The notes: a model not told the origin generated them from the sequence alone. A stretch of DNA of 64,000 nt from Planctomycetota bacterium (GCA_016794035.1 JAEUHS010000033.1:62001-126000), one strand, 5' to 3'; shown: positions 28,731 to 37,941, counted from the stretch's first letter. Numbers and translations: made by a program.

Positions 28731-29650
28731 ACGCGCTGCTGCCCGTGCTCGTCCTGGGGTGCGTCGCCGCGGTCACGATCGCGGCCGACAACCTCCCCGA
28801 CCCGGAGCCGCCGCCGGTGCCCGTCGCTGGCGACGGCGCCACGGCGCCCCCACCGGCGGCGCCGATGTCCGTCGTGACCGAGCCCGGGCGCAGCGCCGTG
28901 CCGGATGCGCTCGCCGGACCTGCACCGGCGGAGTCCAGCAGCCCCGGCGCCACGTTCGCCACGCAGCTGGCCGACACGCTGGCCGCGATCGACGCGGGCG
29001 CCGACGGCGCCGTGCAGGTGCGCCGGCTGCGCGATCTGCTGGCCGCATCGCCCGCGATCGTCGCGACGGTCGCCGACCTGGCACGCTCGCCTGCGCGCAG
29101 CGAACGCTGCCGGCTGCGCCTGCTGCAGGCCCTGCAACTCCAGGGCGACGACGCCTGCCAGCGCATGCTCGCCGTGCTGGCGGCCGACCCGTCGCTGCGC
29201 GACCGTGCGTTGCGCGCGCTCGGCGGCGTGCCGTCGCCGTCGCCCGCGAGCCTCGAGGTGCTGTGGACGTTCGCGAGCCACGATGCGGCGCGGGCGCCCC
29301 TGTCGGCGTTCGCCCGCGCCACCGCGAGCTTGCGCGAGGTCGACGCCGCCCGGCACGAAGCATGTTGCATGCGGCTGCGTGCCGAGCTGCGTCGTGCCAC
29401 CGGCACCGCGCCGGTGTGCGCCCTGCTGCGGGCGCTTCGCGTCGCCGACGATCGAGCAGCCGCCGACCACGCCGTGCCGTTCGTGTCGTCACCCGAGGTC
29501 GCCATTCGGGCAGCGGCGGCGTCCGTGCTGGCGACGTCGTGCGAGCCGCGCCACGAGATGGTCCTTCGCGACCTGCTCGCGCACGAGACCGACCCGGAGG
29601 TCCGGCGTCTCGGCGCCCGTGCGCTCACGATCACCGCCAACGCACCGTGA
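28727..29650 (+). CDS. Secreted protein with HEAT-like helical repeats
   Basis: The 307-residue product has a hydrophobic N terminus (MNALLPVLVLGCVAAVTIAA) that may be a signal peptide or anchor, a Pro/Ala-rich linker, and an all-helical remainder of roughly 35-residue units such as SPEVAIRAAAASVLATSCEP and DPEVRRLGARALTITA, which resemble HEAT repeats. It is probably a scaffold. It overlaps the upstream propeller lipoprotein by 4 bases, so the two may act together at the envelope. Confidence 0.75.
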   Translation: MNALLPVLVLGCVAAVTIAADNLPDPEPPPVPVAGDGATAPPPAAPMSVVTEPGRSAVPDALAGPAPAESSSPGATFATQLADTLAAIDAGADGAVQVRRLRDLLAASPAIVATVADLARSPARSERCRLRLLQALQLQGDDACQRMLAVLAADPSLRDRALRALGGVPSPSPASLEVLWTFASHDAARAPLSAFARATASLREVDAARHEACCMRLRAELRRATGTAPVCALLRALRVADDRAAADHAVPFVSSPEVAIRAAAASVLATSCEPRHEMVLRDLLAHETDPEVRRLGARALTITANAP

Positions 29651-29743
29651 GCGCTGCACGGGCTCGGCTTCGCTGACAGCCAGATCGATGGCGACGTCGG
29701 CGCGCTCTCGGGCGGCTGGAAGATGCGCGTCGCATGGGCTGTG
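29651..29743 (+). pseudogene. ABC-F ATPase fragment
   Basis: Right after the preceding stop, about 30 codons read ALHGLGFADSQIDGD followed by VGALSGGWKMRVAWA. This is the signature-motif region of an ABC-F ATPase (LGF, LSGGWKMRVA), with no Walker motifs around it. The intact ABC-F gene at 19688 has a related but different sequence (LSGGWVMRAHLAR), so this is not a simple copy. The rest of the spacer to 29993 shows no recognised gene. Confidence 0.65.
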
Positions 29744-29993
29744 CGTTGGAGTTGGCGGCGATCTACCAGCGCACGGGCTCCAGTCCAGTTCTTGCAGCAG
29801 CGACGACTCGATCTCAGCCGGAACTGCGGCGGCGCCGTCGTCGCGGGAAACAGCCTGCCGTCGCGCAGTGCTCGCGACGATCGAATGCAGAACGCGCGAC
29901 CGCATCGGGTCGGCGCGCACTTGCGGATGCCATGGCACCGGTCTCAGCGCGAGACGTCGGCAGCCACGGGCGAACTCGCGGAGACCCCCGGTG

Positions 29994-32900
29994 TCATCGG
30001 GAGGCGACGGCGCGGGCGGCAGCCAAGAAGCCGCCGAGGCCAGGGTCACAGTGTTCCCCCGTGCCCAGCAGGCACTTCGCCCATCGTGCCTCGGCCGTCC
30101 ATGCGCCACCCTTCTTCGTACATTCCTCCGCGTACGCGTCGAGCCGATCGCTCAGCAGCCGCGCGAACAGCGACGCGGCGGCAGCTGGGAGGGCTTGTTC
30201 GAACTCCCGCTCTGCCGTGTTCCGCATTTCCTCGGGCGTCTTGGTCGTGGTGGCGAGCTTGAACTCCTGTTGCTCCGAACCGCTGCCGCGCGCTCCCGTG
30301 AACTGCAGACGACGAGAGAACTCCACGGTGAAGAGCACCGATTCGAACTCGCGGACTTCTTCGTGCTCCACGATGCGCTCGCTGGTCGCCAGCGGCCGCG
30401 TCGCGAGCATGTCGTTGTACCGGTCGATCAGGCTGTTCCGCGCCTTCGCGAGCCGGTCCCTGTAGAGTTCCGTTCGCGATCGCATGTCCTGCCCGTACCC
30501 GAGTTCGCCGAACTCGCGGGTCAGAGTGGTGGCGGCGACGCGGGCCAACAGCGCGTCGTCGCGATGCCCGTTCGCGAGGTTCACCGCGTCGATCCACAAC
30601 CGCGCCATCTCGTCGATCTGTTTCTTCAGCTCGACGAGTTCGGCGGTGCGCTGGTCGCGGGCTGCCGAGTTGTCGATCATCTGCCGCTCCCTGGTGCGCA
30701 CCGGGGCGGTGTACGTGGTGCGCGTCGACTTCACGTCTCCCTGTATGTCGCTCACTTCGAAGCGCCCGAGCGGCATGCCAAGCTTCGTGAGCGACGTGGC
30801 TGCGTTCGTCAGCGTGCCGACCTCGAGACGACCCAGGGTCCAAGCCAAGGTGTCGCGCAGCATGCCATTTCCTTCGAACGTCGGAACGAGCGCATCGAGG
30901 CGGGCGCACGCAGCCGGATCGGGAACGGGAACGAGCCTCGCGAACACCGACGCGAGGTCATGTCGCGCGCGGTCGATGTTGCCCGCTCCTTCGGCGAGAC
31001 CTTGCTCGAGAGACCACCCGAACTGCTCGCCGTCCGTGGGCACCGCGCCGCCGGCGAACAGATGAGCGACGAGCCGGCAACCAGCCGCCGTCGCGAGCCT
31101 GCCGTCGCTGGTAGCACCTTCGGCTTGTTCGCGCGCGGCTGGGAGCAGCTCCTCGCGGTACTTCGCGAGCAACGTGCCGAGGCTGCCCAATGCCCGCTCG
31201 CTGGCGAAGATCTCGGCGTACCCATCCAAGCGGGCCTCGAATGACGACGATGGCCAGCGCTGGATCAGCGGGATCACGTTCCGCGCCTGCAGCAGTCTCT
31301 CGCGGAGGTCGTCCATCGCCTGCTTGCCGAGCGACGTGCTCGCGTCGCACCCGACTGCCGCGGCCAGGGCCCGGAACGCGCCTGCCTCGGCGGGCTGGTT
31401 CTCGCTGCCGAGACGCTTGCACTCCGCCGTGCATGCGTCCGCGAACGCGTTCACGCAGCCGACTGTTCGCTCGGAGAGTCGCCACGGAACCCGGCCCGAC
31501 GCGCCGTCGAACTCGATCGCGATGGTGAGCGAATCGCCGGCCGCGGCGCATTTCTCGAGCAGTGTGGTCCCGGTGCCAGTGGCGCGTTCCTCGGCCGCGT
31601 CCAGCATCAAGCCGAACACCGTCGGCTGCCATTCGGCGAGGATGCTCTGCATGCGCTGCTTGCCGAGTGAAACTCCTGAGTCGACGCGTATCGCCGCGAC
31701 GAGGTTCTCGAGGGTCGTAGCGCGTGCCGCATGGCCTTCCGCTGCCGCACGTCGTGCCGCCGAAGCACTCTCAACCACGAGTGCGTCCACGCACGCGCGC
31801 ACGCGTTGGAGCACCGCTGGAACCACCGGGCTGTCCTGATTCGCGAACGCATCGTCCGGAAGATCGCACGCGAAGCCGATCGTGATGCCGACGTCTTCCC
31901 ACTTCCGATCCAGCGGCTCCTCGGTCGGCGGCGCGGCATCCTGTGCCTTGGCCAGCAACCGATCGACGGTTTGTCCCCAGTTGGAGTCGACGAAGCGTTG
32001 CAGCGCGGATGCCGAAGGTGGCGCGTCCGGGTCGAGCCGTGCCTCCGCCGCGAGCCGGGAATAGAGCGCGGCCTGGCCGGGACGACCCTCTTCTCGCGCT
32101 GTCTTCGCCCACGCCTCGCCCGCGTCCGCGAATGCGTTCATGGCGCGACGCACGAGTTCGAGCTCTGACGCCGGCATCCGGCCGAGCACCTCGGTGAACA
32201 CGAGCGCGATCTCGGCGGCGTTGAAGGCTCCGTCCAACCTGGCGTCGACCGTCTTGTCTGCCGCCGTGGCCTGCACGACGTCACGCAACAAGTCTTCCTT
32301 GAACTCCTCGACCAGACGCAGCCCGACCGCCGCGACGAGTCGGTTCGCTTCAGGAATGCCGAGGTTCCTGGCTCGGTCGATCACCTGCCGAAGTTCCTGT
32401 CTCGTCTTCGCGTGGTGCAGACCCTGGTACGCGACCATGTCCTTGGTCGCTTGCTCGACGGTGCGCTCGAGCGTGCTCCAGTCCTCGAACTCCTCGCTCC
32501 CCGCCGCGGGACCACAGAATCGTGCGACGCCAACTCGCTGCGGGCCATCGGCCGTCGCCTTGCTCACGACGAGGAAGACCTCGGGGATCTGCGTCCGGTG
32601 GAGGATGCCGAACCGCGGCGAGATGTACGCGGGCCTTCCCATGTCGAGGCCGAGCCGCGCCGCCTGACCAGGGAGATCGTCGGGTCCTGCTTCCACCGGC
32701 TCCACGATCACGACGGCCGGCTGTTGGGGGTCGCCGAGGAAGAGCACTCGCCGCACGTCGCCGCCGCGTACACCATCGAGATCGAGACCATTGGAATCCC
32801 AGACAGCACGTGCGATGCGTCCGTCCGCCACCGCACGTTCGATCGCGGCATGATCCAAGGTGCTGCGGTCCACGGCGGCGGTCGAGTCGAAACGGATCGG

Positions 32901-33050
32901 GATCCCGGCGACGACGTTCTTCTCGCGGAAGTCCGCGAGCCACGCGGGGCCGATCTCGATCGGGGCGGTGCGTTCGACGCTCGCGCACCCGGCGGCGGCC
33001 AACGCGAGGATCGGGACCACGAACATTGCCAGGGAAGAATGGTCGCCCAT
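29994..33050 (-). CDS. Very large lipoprotein of unknown function (paired with 33632)
   Basis: The 1018-residue product starts at ATG 33050 with a lipoprotein signal (MFVVPILALAAAGCASV, Cys in LAAAGC). The body is mainly helical with many charged segments and no family that I recognise. The last ~350 residues share a layout with the divergent neighbour at 33632: an M-PL-x-FE-V segment, a coiled-coil-like ELVELKKQIDEMARLW, then RYNDMLATRPLATSERIVEH, VEFSRRLQFTGARG, ATTTKTPEEMRNTAEREFEQ and a final helix around ARLLSDRLDAYAEE. Probably anchored in a membrane and facing the periplasm. G+C at codon third positions seems lower than in flanking genes. Confidence 0.8.
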   Translation of the reverse strand: MGDHSSLAMFVVPILALAAAGCASVERTAPIEIGPAWLADFREKNVVAGIPIRFDSTAAVDRSTLDHAAIERAVADGRIARAVWDSNGLDLDGVRGGDVRRVLFLGDPQQPAVVIVEPVEAGPDDLPGQAARLGLDMGRPAYISPRFGILHRTQIPEVFLVVSKATADGPQRVGVARFCGPAAGSEEFEDWSTLERTVEQATKDMVAYQGLHHAKTRQELRQVIDRARNLGIPEANRLVAAVGLRLVEEFKEDLLRDVVQATAADKTVDARLDGAFNAAEIALVFTEVLGRMPASELELVRRAMNAFADAGEAWAKTAREEGRPGQAALYSRLAAEARLDPDAPPSASALQRFVDSNWGQTVDRLLAKAQDAAPPTEEPLDRKWEDVGITIGFACDLPDDAFANQDSPVVPAVLQRVRACVDALVVESASAARRAAAEGHAARATTLENLVAAIRVDSGVSLGKQRMQSILAEWQPTVFGLMLDAAEERATGTGTTLLEKCAAAGDSLTIAIEFDGASGRVPWRLSERTVGCVNAFADACTAECKRLGSENQPAEAGAFRALAAAVGCDASTSLGKQAMDDLRERLLQARNVIPLIQRWPSSSFEARLDGYAEIFASERALGSLGTLLAKYREELLPAAREQAEGATSDGRLATAAGCRLVAHLFAGGAVPTDGEQFGWSLEQGLAEGAGNIDRARHDLASVFARLVPVPDPAACARLDALVPTFEGNGMLRDTLAWTLGRLEVGTLTNAATSLTKLGMPLGRFEVSDIQGDVKSTRTTYTAPVRTRERQMIDNSAARDQRTAELVELKKQIDEMARLWIDAVNLANGHRDDALLARVAATTLTREFGELGYGQDMRSRTELYRDRLAKARNSLIDRYNDMLATRPLATSERIVEHEEVREFESVLFTVEFSRRLQFTGARGSGSEQQEFKLATTTKTPEEMRNTAEREFEQALPAAAASLFARLLSDRLDAYAEECTKKGGAWTAEARWAKCLLGTGEHCDPGLGGFLAAARAVASR

Positions 33051-33159
33051 GGGATTCCGCACTGTAGCGGCCGCACCGAAGTCCAACCCGTCGACGGCGG
33101 TGAGGATGTCGATGCGATTGGGCGACGCCGGGCCGCATGAAGTCTGCCGCCGACACGCC

Positions 33160-33411
33160 GTGCGCGGCCAGCAGCGCCTGGTTGTCCAGGCTCAGGTCCG
33201 CGACCATCTGCTTCAGGCGGCGATTCTCATCCGCGAGCGGGCGCAGGCGCTTGGCCTCGCTGACCTCCATGCCGCCGTACTTCGACTTCCAGCGGTAGAA
33301 GGCCTGCTCGCTGATGCCGTGCTTGCAGATCAGGTGGGCGACCTTCACGCCCGCCGCGGCATCCTGCAGGATGCCGATGATCTGCTCTTCGCTGTGTCGG
33401 GTCTTGCACAT
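33160..33411 (-). pseudogene. IS3-family transposase OrfA remnant
   Basis: About 84 codons from ATG 33411 match the IS3 OrfA helix-turn-helix protein: RHSEEQIIGILQDAAAG, CKHGISEQAFYRWKSKYGG, MEVSEAKRLRPLADENRRLK and LDNQALLAA. An ideal GGAGG precedes the ATG. The reading then continues into unrelated sequence (HGVSAADFMRP) and there is no OrfB, so only the first gene of the element remains. Confidence 0.85.
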
Positions 33412-33413
33412 CT

Positions 33414-33442
33414 GTCCTCCGGGTCTGGTTGTACCGGAGGAC
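33414..33442. promoter_or_regulatory. Perfect 9-bp inverted repeat over the OrfA ribosome-binding site
   Basis: GTCCTCCGG (33414-33422) and CCGGAGGAC (33434-33442) are perfect inverted repeats around an 11-base loop. The left arm contains, on the minus strand, the GGAGG that serves the transposase start at 33411. In a minus-strand transcript the hairpin would hide that site, a known way to damp transposase translation. It could also be part of the element's terminal repeat. Confidence 0.55.
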
Positions 33443-33504
33443 TCCCGTGCTTCATGGACCGGTTCTCGGGGGCTGGGCACCACCGCGCTCCCACGGTCAC
33501 GCTC

Positions 33505-33550
33505 GAGTGTTACCCGTGTGCCCGGACACGAGTGTCACCCATGTACCCGG
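33505..33550. repeat. Paired 21-bp direct repeats resembling an insertion-sequence end
   Basis: Two copies of GAGTGTYACCCRTGTRCCCGG lie at 33505-33525 and 33530-33550, 25 bases apart. Closely spaced direct repeats of this kind occur at ends of some transposons as transposase-binding sites. No transposase for this end is present. The repeats sit 80 bases before the lipoprotein at 33632 and so may lie within its promoter. Confidence 0.5.
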
Positions 33551-33631
33551 GTTGGACCCGTGCCCCACGCCGGAGCACAGAGAGCCCCCCCTGCCCGGCT
33601 ATCATCCGCAATCTCGCCACCCGGAGTGCCC

Positions 33632-36169
33632 ATGACCCATCACGCCACCTCCACCACCGGTCGAGACCTGGCTCTGCTCGCCGTTCTCATCGCTGCTGGC
33701 TGCTCCAGCGGACCGCACCCAGGCTGGGACGAGGAATACGAGAGAACCGTGCGGGCGCAAGGCGATCAACCGCGTCCCGCCGACTGGGCCGAGATCCGCC
33801 TCGGCGACTTCGGCGAATGGGCGAGCCGGGACTGTCTCGCGCAGTCGCTGCGGACCACCGGCACGGTGTTCCTCACGAACCCCGAGCACCCGGATCTGGC
33901 GTGGAGCCGGCAGAACGGCGCCGTGGGCGACGTGCAATGGCTGGAAGACGACCGCGGCGACCATCCACCCGGCAAGCCAAACGCGCTGCGGCTGCGCAAC
34001 CTGCGTGGGGACTTCGAGGAAGCGCTCTTCGTGTACGAGGCAGCGACGGCAGAGCAGTACTACCTCGTCGCCGCGTTCCTGACCCCGCGCCAGCCCGTGG
34101 CATTGCCCGACGAAACGGCGCGGTCGGCGATCGGCGAGCAGCAGCTCGCGCACTTCGGCATGACGCTCGACGTGCGACAGCCGTACTGGACGAAGCTCGG
34201 GTTGCTCTGCGCGTCCGGGCTCGAACAGTGGCACCTCGCCCTCGATCGCCAGTCCGCCGAACCGCGCGTCGAAGCGATCGTCGGTCCCTTCGAGACGACC
34301 GACGACTACTGGCGCCGCCGGTGCCTCCCGGTCGCGGACTTCGAGCCGCGGGCCGCCGAGCTGCTTCCTTGCGAAGAGTGGCGCACCTTGTACGAACATG
34401 CGGCGCGAGCTGGCAGCCAATCCGCAGCGCGAGCGCTTGCAGCCTTCGCCGCGGACGCCGAGGCGAGCGTGCGGGACGCAGTGGCACGGTACGAGGCCGT
34501 GCCGACCGATGACACGCTGCTCGCCCGCTGCCGACTGGCGAGAAGCCTCGCGGGCGAACTCGAAGACATCGTGCGACGCACGCAATGCGCCGGCACGTCC
34601 GCCGTCGCGGGACTCGAACGCGCAACGTCGCTGGTGCTGGATCGCTGCGAGGTCCGTGCGCCGTTCGAGCGCAGCGTCGGACGCGCGCTCGTAGCCGAAC
34701 TGATCGATCTGTGCCGACGACGGATCGCTGCGGCGCGTGCGTCGTCGGCCGACGCGGCGGAGTGCTTGGGCCGGCATCGCACGGTGCTGGAGGAGTGCGA
34801 ATGGACGCTCGCGTGGGGCGACCGGCTGTCGGGCAGGCCGATGAACGAGCGCCTGGCGCTGCACGGGGAGCTCGCCGCGTTCCAGAACCCGACGTCCGAC
34901 GTCGACGAACTGGTCGCGGCGATCGAGCGCAACGATCTCGCGGATGACTTCGTGCGTCTGGGGGAGAATGCGCAGGCGCTCGGCCTGCTGGCGATGGCCA
35001 CGTCGCACTACGCGATCGCGCACCTGCTCCGCGAGTCGACCGGCAGTGAGACCGCCGACTTCCGCACCGTGATGCAAGTGGACCCAGGTACCTCGGCTCT
35101 TGCCTCGGCGCGCCGGTGCGCGTTGCAGGTGTTCGAACGCATCTATCCCATCATCGGCTCCACCGATGCAAGATACGGGAACTGGCGCGAGCCGGGAGGG
35201 CGCGGACTCGATCTGGTGCCGGGCGCGCGCGCGTTCGACCCCGCGTTCCTCGGCCTGGTGCCCGGCCACGTCGGTCAACTGATCGAGTTCGCCAAGGAGC
35301 GAGGCATGCCCGTGCTGCAGGTGGAGGCGCTGCCGCACGTGATCGACAAGGTCACCCTGCGCGCTTCGAACGAGCAGCAAACCGTGCAGGTCGCCGGGTC
35401 CAGGTTCATGGCGAACGACACCGCCACACAGAGGTGGGTGGAAGAGATGCGGCCGCTCGCCGAACGGCTCACGCGTATCGACCGTGAACTCGCGAATGCT
35501 CAGGAAGCCGCAGGCCAAGCCACCAGCACCGAGTCGCTCGACTACTTCCAGTACCTCGGCGGCGGCGCGTACGTCACGGTGACCACGACCGCACGCCGCG
35601 AGACGCTCGCTTCGATGATGGACCGCGCCAAGGCGATGGATCGAGCCGCCGATCTGACGAAGCAGCGCGAGCCGTTGTTGGCGGAGTATCAGCGGCTGCT
35701 GCAACGGCGGCCGGCGGCCACGCGCGTGGAGCAGCAGCAACAGGCGAAGAGCTACACGGCCCGAGTGCAGCGGGTGACGGTGAACTACACGACCGTCGTG
35801 CGGGTGATCGGTGGCGCGCTTCCCTACGAGACTACGTTGCAGGCCACGATCGAGTTCACCGGTGTGCAGCACGATGCCGTGCCCGGACTCGGACTCGCGG
35901 CCGTCGACACCACCACGACCGAAGCAGCGGTGCGCGCCGATACACAGCGCTTCGCGGCGAACCTGCCCGAGATCGTGCGCACCGCGGTGCGCGGCCTGGT
36001 CGCCGAGCGGTTCGCGCGCTACCGTGCGGAGGTGCTGGCGCTCGCAGTCACGGCCGCGGATCGCGACGCCGAACTCGCGTGGTTCGAGTTCCTGTTCGCC
36101 GCTCGGGATGGCGATGCCAAGCCGCCGGCGCCGGAGCTGATCCAACGGTTCGAGATGGCGCGCAAGTAG
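33632..36169 (+). CDS. Very large lipoprotein of unknown function (paired with 29994)
   Basis: The 845-residue product begins with a lipoprotein signal (GRDLALLAVLIAAGCSSG). The N-terminal half is unlike that of the divergent partner; the middle is helical. The C-terminal third follows the partner's order: GMPVLQVEALPHVIDK, a charged helix (EEMRPLAERLTRIDREL), EYQRLLQRRPAATRVEQ, a beta-rich TTLQATIEFTGVQHD, TTTTEAAVRADTQRFAANLP, and a final helical VRGLVAERFARYRAEVL. I read these as one homologous, unnamed domain. The intergenic region holds insertion-sequence scars. Confidence 0.8.
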   Translation: MTHHATSTTGRDLALLAVLIAAGCSSGPHPGWDEEYERTVRAQGDQPRPADWAEIRLGDFGEWASRDCLAQSLRTTGTVFLTNPEHPDLAWSRQNGAVGDVQWLEDDRGDHPPGKPNALRLRNLRGDFEEALFVYEAATAEQYYLVAAFLTPRQPVALPDETARSAIGEQQLAHFGMTLDVRQPYWTKLGLLCASGLEQWHLALDRQSAEPRVEAIVGPFETTDDYWRRRCLPVADFEPRAAELLPCEEWRTLYEHAARAGSQSAARALAAFAADAEASVRDAVARYEAVPTDDTLLARCRLARSLAGELEDIVRRTQCAGTSAVAGLERATSLVLDRCEVRAPFERSVGRALVAELIDLCRRRIAAARASSADAAECLGRHRTVLEECEWTLAWGDRLSGRPMNERLALHGELAAFQNPTSDVDELVAAIERNDLADDFVRLGENAQALGLLAMATSHYAIAHLLRESTGSETADFRTVMQVDPGTSALASARRCALQVFERIYPIIGSTDARYGNWREPGGRGLDLVPGARAFDPAFLGLVPGHVGQLIEFAKERGMPVLQVEALPHVIDKVTLRASNEQQTVQVAGSRFMANDTATQRWVEEMRPLAERLTRIDRELANAQEAAGQATSTESLDYFQYLGGGAYVTVTTTARRETLASMMDRAKAMDRAADLTKQREPLLAEYQRLLQRRPAATRVEQQQQAKSYTARVQRVTVNYTTVVRVIGGALPYETTLQATIEFTGVQHDAVPGLGLAAVDTTTTEAAVRADTQRFAANLPEIVRTAVRGLVAERFARYRAEVLALAVTAADRDAELAWFEFLFAARDGDAKPPAPELIQRFEMARK

Positions 36170-36183
36170 TCGTTCCGCCCACC

Positions 36184-36240
36184 TCCATCGGCGCGCAGCG
36201 CCTGCAGCGGATCGAGCGACGCCGCGCGCAGCGCCCGCAT
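36184..36240 (-). pseudogene. FtsX/MacB-type permease C-terminal scrap
   Basis: The minus-strand reading contains LMRALRAASLDPLQALRADG, the stereotyped end of MacB/FtsX permeases (compare LDPIEALRAE at the end of the gene at 15182). Nothing permease-like remains upstream of it. The rest of the 36170-36356 spacer has no recognised gene. Confidence 0.55.
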
Positions 36241-36356
36241 CAGGCCGTGGCTGTCGATGATACCGGTCGTGCTGCCGTGCCACGCGGCGACGCAGCGAAG
36301 GCTCGAGGTCGGCGACATGCTGCCGCGCGAGATCGGCTGCCGGCGGTGATCGCCGC

Positions 36357-36857
36357 TCAGGCCAGGCTCTTCTCGGCGACCTGCGCCCCGTGCTCCGTCA
36401 GGGCCTGTTGCACCTGGTCACAGGTCGCGCGGTCCACGGTCCGAACGGTGATCACGACCTCACCCGCGTGCAGGTTCTGCGTCAGCCGCTGCAGGCGTCG
36501 GTCCATGAGCCCCGTACCGAAGATCGACATCATCAACAGCCCCACCAGGACGCCCATCAGGGCGCCGAACCCGAGGCCCACGAACGGGGTCCCGGGGAAG
36601 AAGCCGACGAGCGCGAGCACGAGTCCGAGCACAGCGCCGGTCAGCAACCCGCTCACACCGCCGACCACGATGGCGTGACGCAGATCGGTCTCCGCGAACT
36701 CGCCGGAGTGCTGGACGACCTGCTCGAACTCCGCCGCGTCGGTGGCGCCGAAGTGGGCGACCATCCGGGTCGCGCCGGCGCCGCGTTCTCGGACCGCGCG
36801 GACGCCGGCGATGGCATGCCGCCGGTCGGGGAAACGTGCGAACAGGATGTGGTCCAT
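36357..36857 (-). CDS. Glycine-rich membrane protein of unknown function
   Basis: The 166-residue product has a soluble N-terminal segment (RFPDRRHAIAGVRAVRERG), two adjacent Gly-rich transmembrane helices (VSGLLTGAVLGLVLALVGFF and GLGFGALMGVLVGLLMMSIF), and a soluble C-terminal segment (GEVVITVRTVDRATCDQVQQ). The duplicated regulatory-domain-like ends around a glycine-zipper core resemble small stress-associated membrane proteins. It lies 95 bases downstream of the ZIP transporter gene on the same strand. Confidence 0.75.
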   Translation of the reverse strand: MDHILFARFPDRRHAIAGVRAVRERGAGATRMVAHFGATDAAEFEQVVQHSGEFAETDLRHAIVVGGVSGLLTGAVLGLVLALVGFFPGTPFVGLGFGALMGVLVGLLMMSIFGTGLMDRRLQRLTQNLHAGEVVITVRTVDRATCDQVQQALTEHGAQVAEKSLA

Positions 36858-36952
36858 CGCGGCATGGTAGCTGGGCCGTGGCCGGCCGCGCATCCGCAGT
36901 TGCGCCCAGGCCACCGCACCGCCGGGCGCCGACCTCGCCTTCCGGGCGGCGA

Positions 36953-37702
36953 TCAGTGCGCGGCGCCCGAACCGAGCAGGGCGAGCGCGAGCAGCAGCGC
37001 GAGACCCGCGGCGAACGCCAGGAAATGCACCAGACTGGGCCCCAGCGCGTGCGACTTGTTGACCTCCGGCACCAGGTCCGAGGCCCCGATGTAGATGAAG
37101 TTGCCGGCTGCCAGCGGAACCAACCACGTCACGTCCACGCGCTGCGCCACGGCATGTGCGATCAGGCCTCCGACGAGGAACGTCGAGCCGGACAGCAGGT
37201 TGAACAGCAGCGCCGCACGCGGCTTCCACCCGCCGTGCACGAGCACGCCGAAGTCGCCCAGTTCCTGTGGCACCTCGTGCAAGGCGGCGGCCACCCACGC
37301 CGCGAGGCCGAGGCGCACGTCGACGAGGAAGACCCCCGCGATCGAGAGCCCTCCGAGGAAGTTGTGCAGCGCATCGCCGATCAGGACGAGGTACGTGAGC
37401 GGCTGCCTGCAGCTCGCCCCGGCGCGATGGCAATGGTGCCAGTGCAGGAACTGCTCGAGGGCGAAGAACACCACGTAGCCGACCGCGACCAGCCCGAAGG
37501 TGGTCATCGCCGGCAGGCGGCCCAACGCGACCGGCAGCATGTGGAACAGGGCGCCGCCGATCAGCGAACCGGCGGCGAACGCCACCAACGGCAGCAGCAG
37601 CCTGGCCAGCGTCCGCTCGCGCAAGACCAGCGTCAGACCGCCGACGAGGGCGATCGCGGTCATCGCGATGCCGCTGAGGAGGATCCAGAGGAACGTCGTC
37701 AT
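36953..37702 (-). CDS. ZIP-family metal transporter
   Basis: The 249-residue membrane protein has about eight helices with the ZIP metal-site motifs HNFLGG in helix IV and HEVPQELGD in helix V, plus a His-rich loop (HWHHCHRAG) between helices III and IV. ZIP proteins move zinc, iron or manganese into the cytosol. The ATG at 37702 is preferred to 37720 because it overlaps the TGA of the upstream gene (ATGA). Neighbouring dps suggests a metal or oxidative-stress setting, by inference only. Confidence 0.92.
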   Translation of the reverse strand: MTTFLWILLSGIAMTAIALVGGLTLVLRERTLARLLLPLVAFAAGSLIGGALFHMLPVALGRLPAMTTFGLVAVGYVVFFALEQFLHWHHCHRAGASCRQPLTYLVLIGDALHNFLGGLSIAGVFLVDVRLGLAAWVAAALHEVPQELGDFGVLVHGGWKPRAALLFNLLSGSTFLVGGLIAHAVAQRVDVTWLVPLAAGNFIYIGASDLVPEVNKSHALGPSLVHFLAFAAGLALLLALALLGSGAAH

Positions 37703-37941
37703 GCGGGACCGCGCCGGCATCTGCCGTGCCGCGTCCCTCGCGACGCGCAGCGACGAAACGCCGGCAGATGACGTTCCTGCGCCGCGCGTCGCAGGCGGTC
37801 GAACACGCGACGCAGGTCGTCACGGACCGTGCTGCGCATCAGGCGCGCGTGCAGAGTCGCGTTCCCGACCTCCGCCGCGACCGCGGCCGCGCCCGCCTCG
37901 TGCAGGGCGCGCAGTTCCGCGTCCTCGAGACGGTTCGACAT
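37699..37941 (-). CDS. Small basic protein of unknown function
   Basis: The 80-residue product (SNRLEDAELRALHEAGAAAV ... RSTVRDDLRRVFDRLRRAAQ) is largely helical with an Arg-rich C terminus. ATG 37941 is preceded by GGAG at 6-base spacing; an ATG at 37953 would add four residues. It overlaps the ZIP gene by 4 bases, and that tight coupling supports it being real. No family is recognised. Confidence 0.6.
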   Translation of the reverse strand: MSNRLEDAELRALHEAGAAAVAAEVGNATLHARLMRSTVRDDLRRVFDRLRRAAQERHLPAFRRCASRGTRHGRCRRGPA

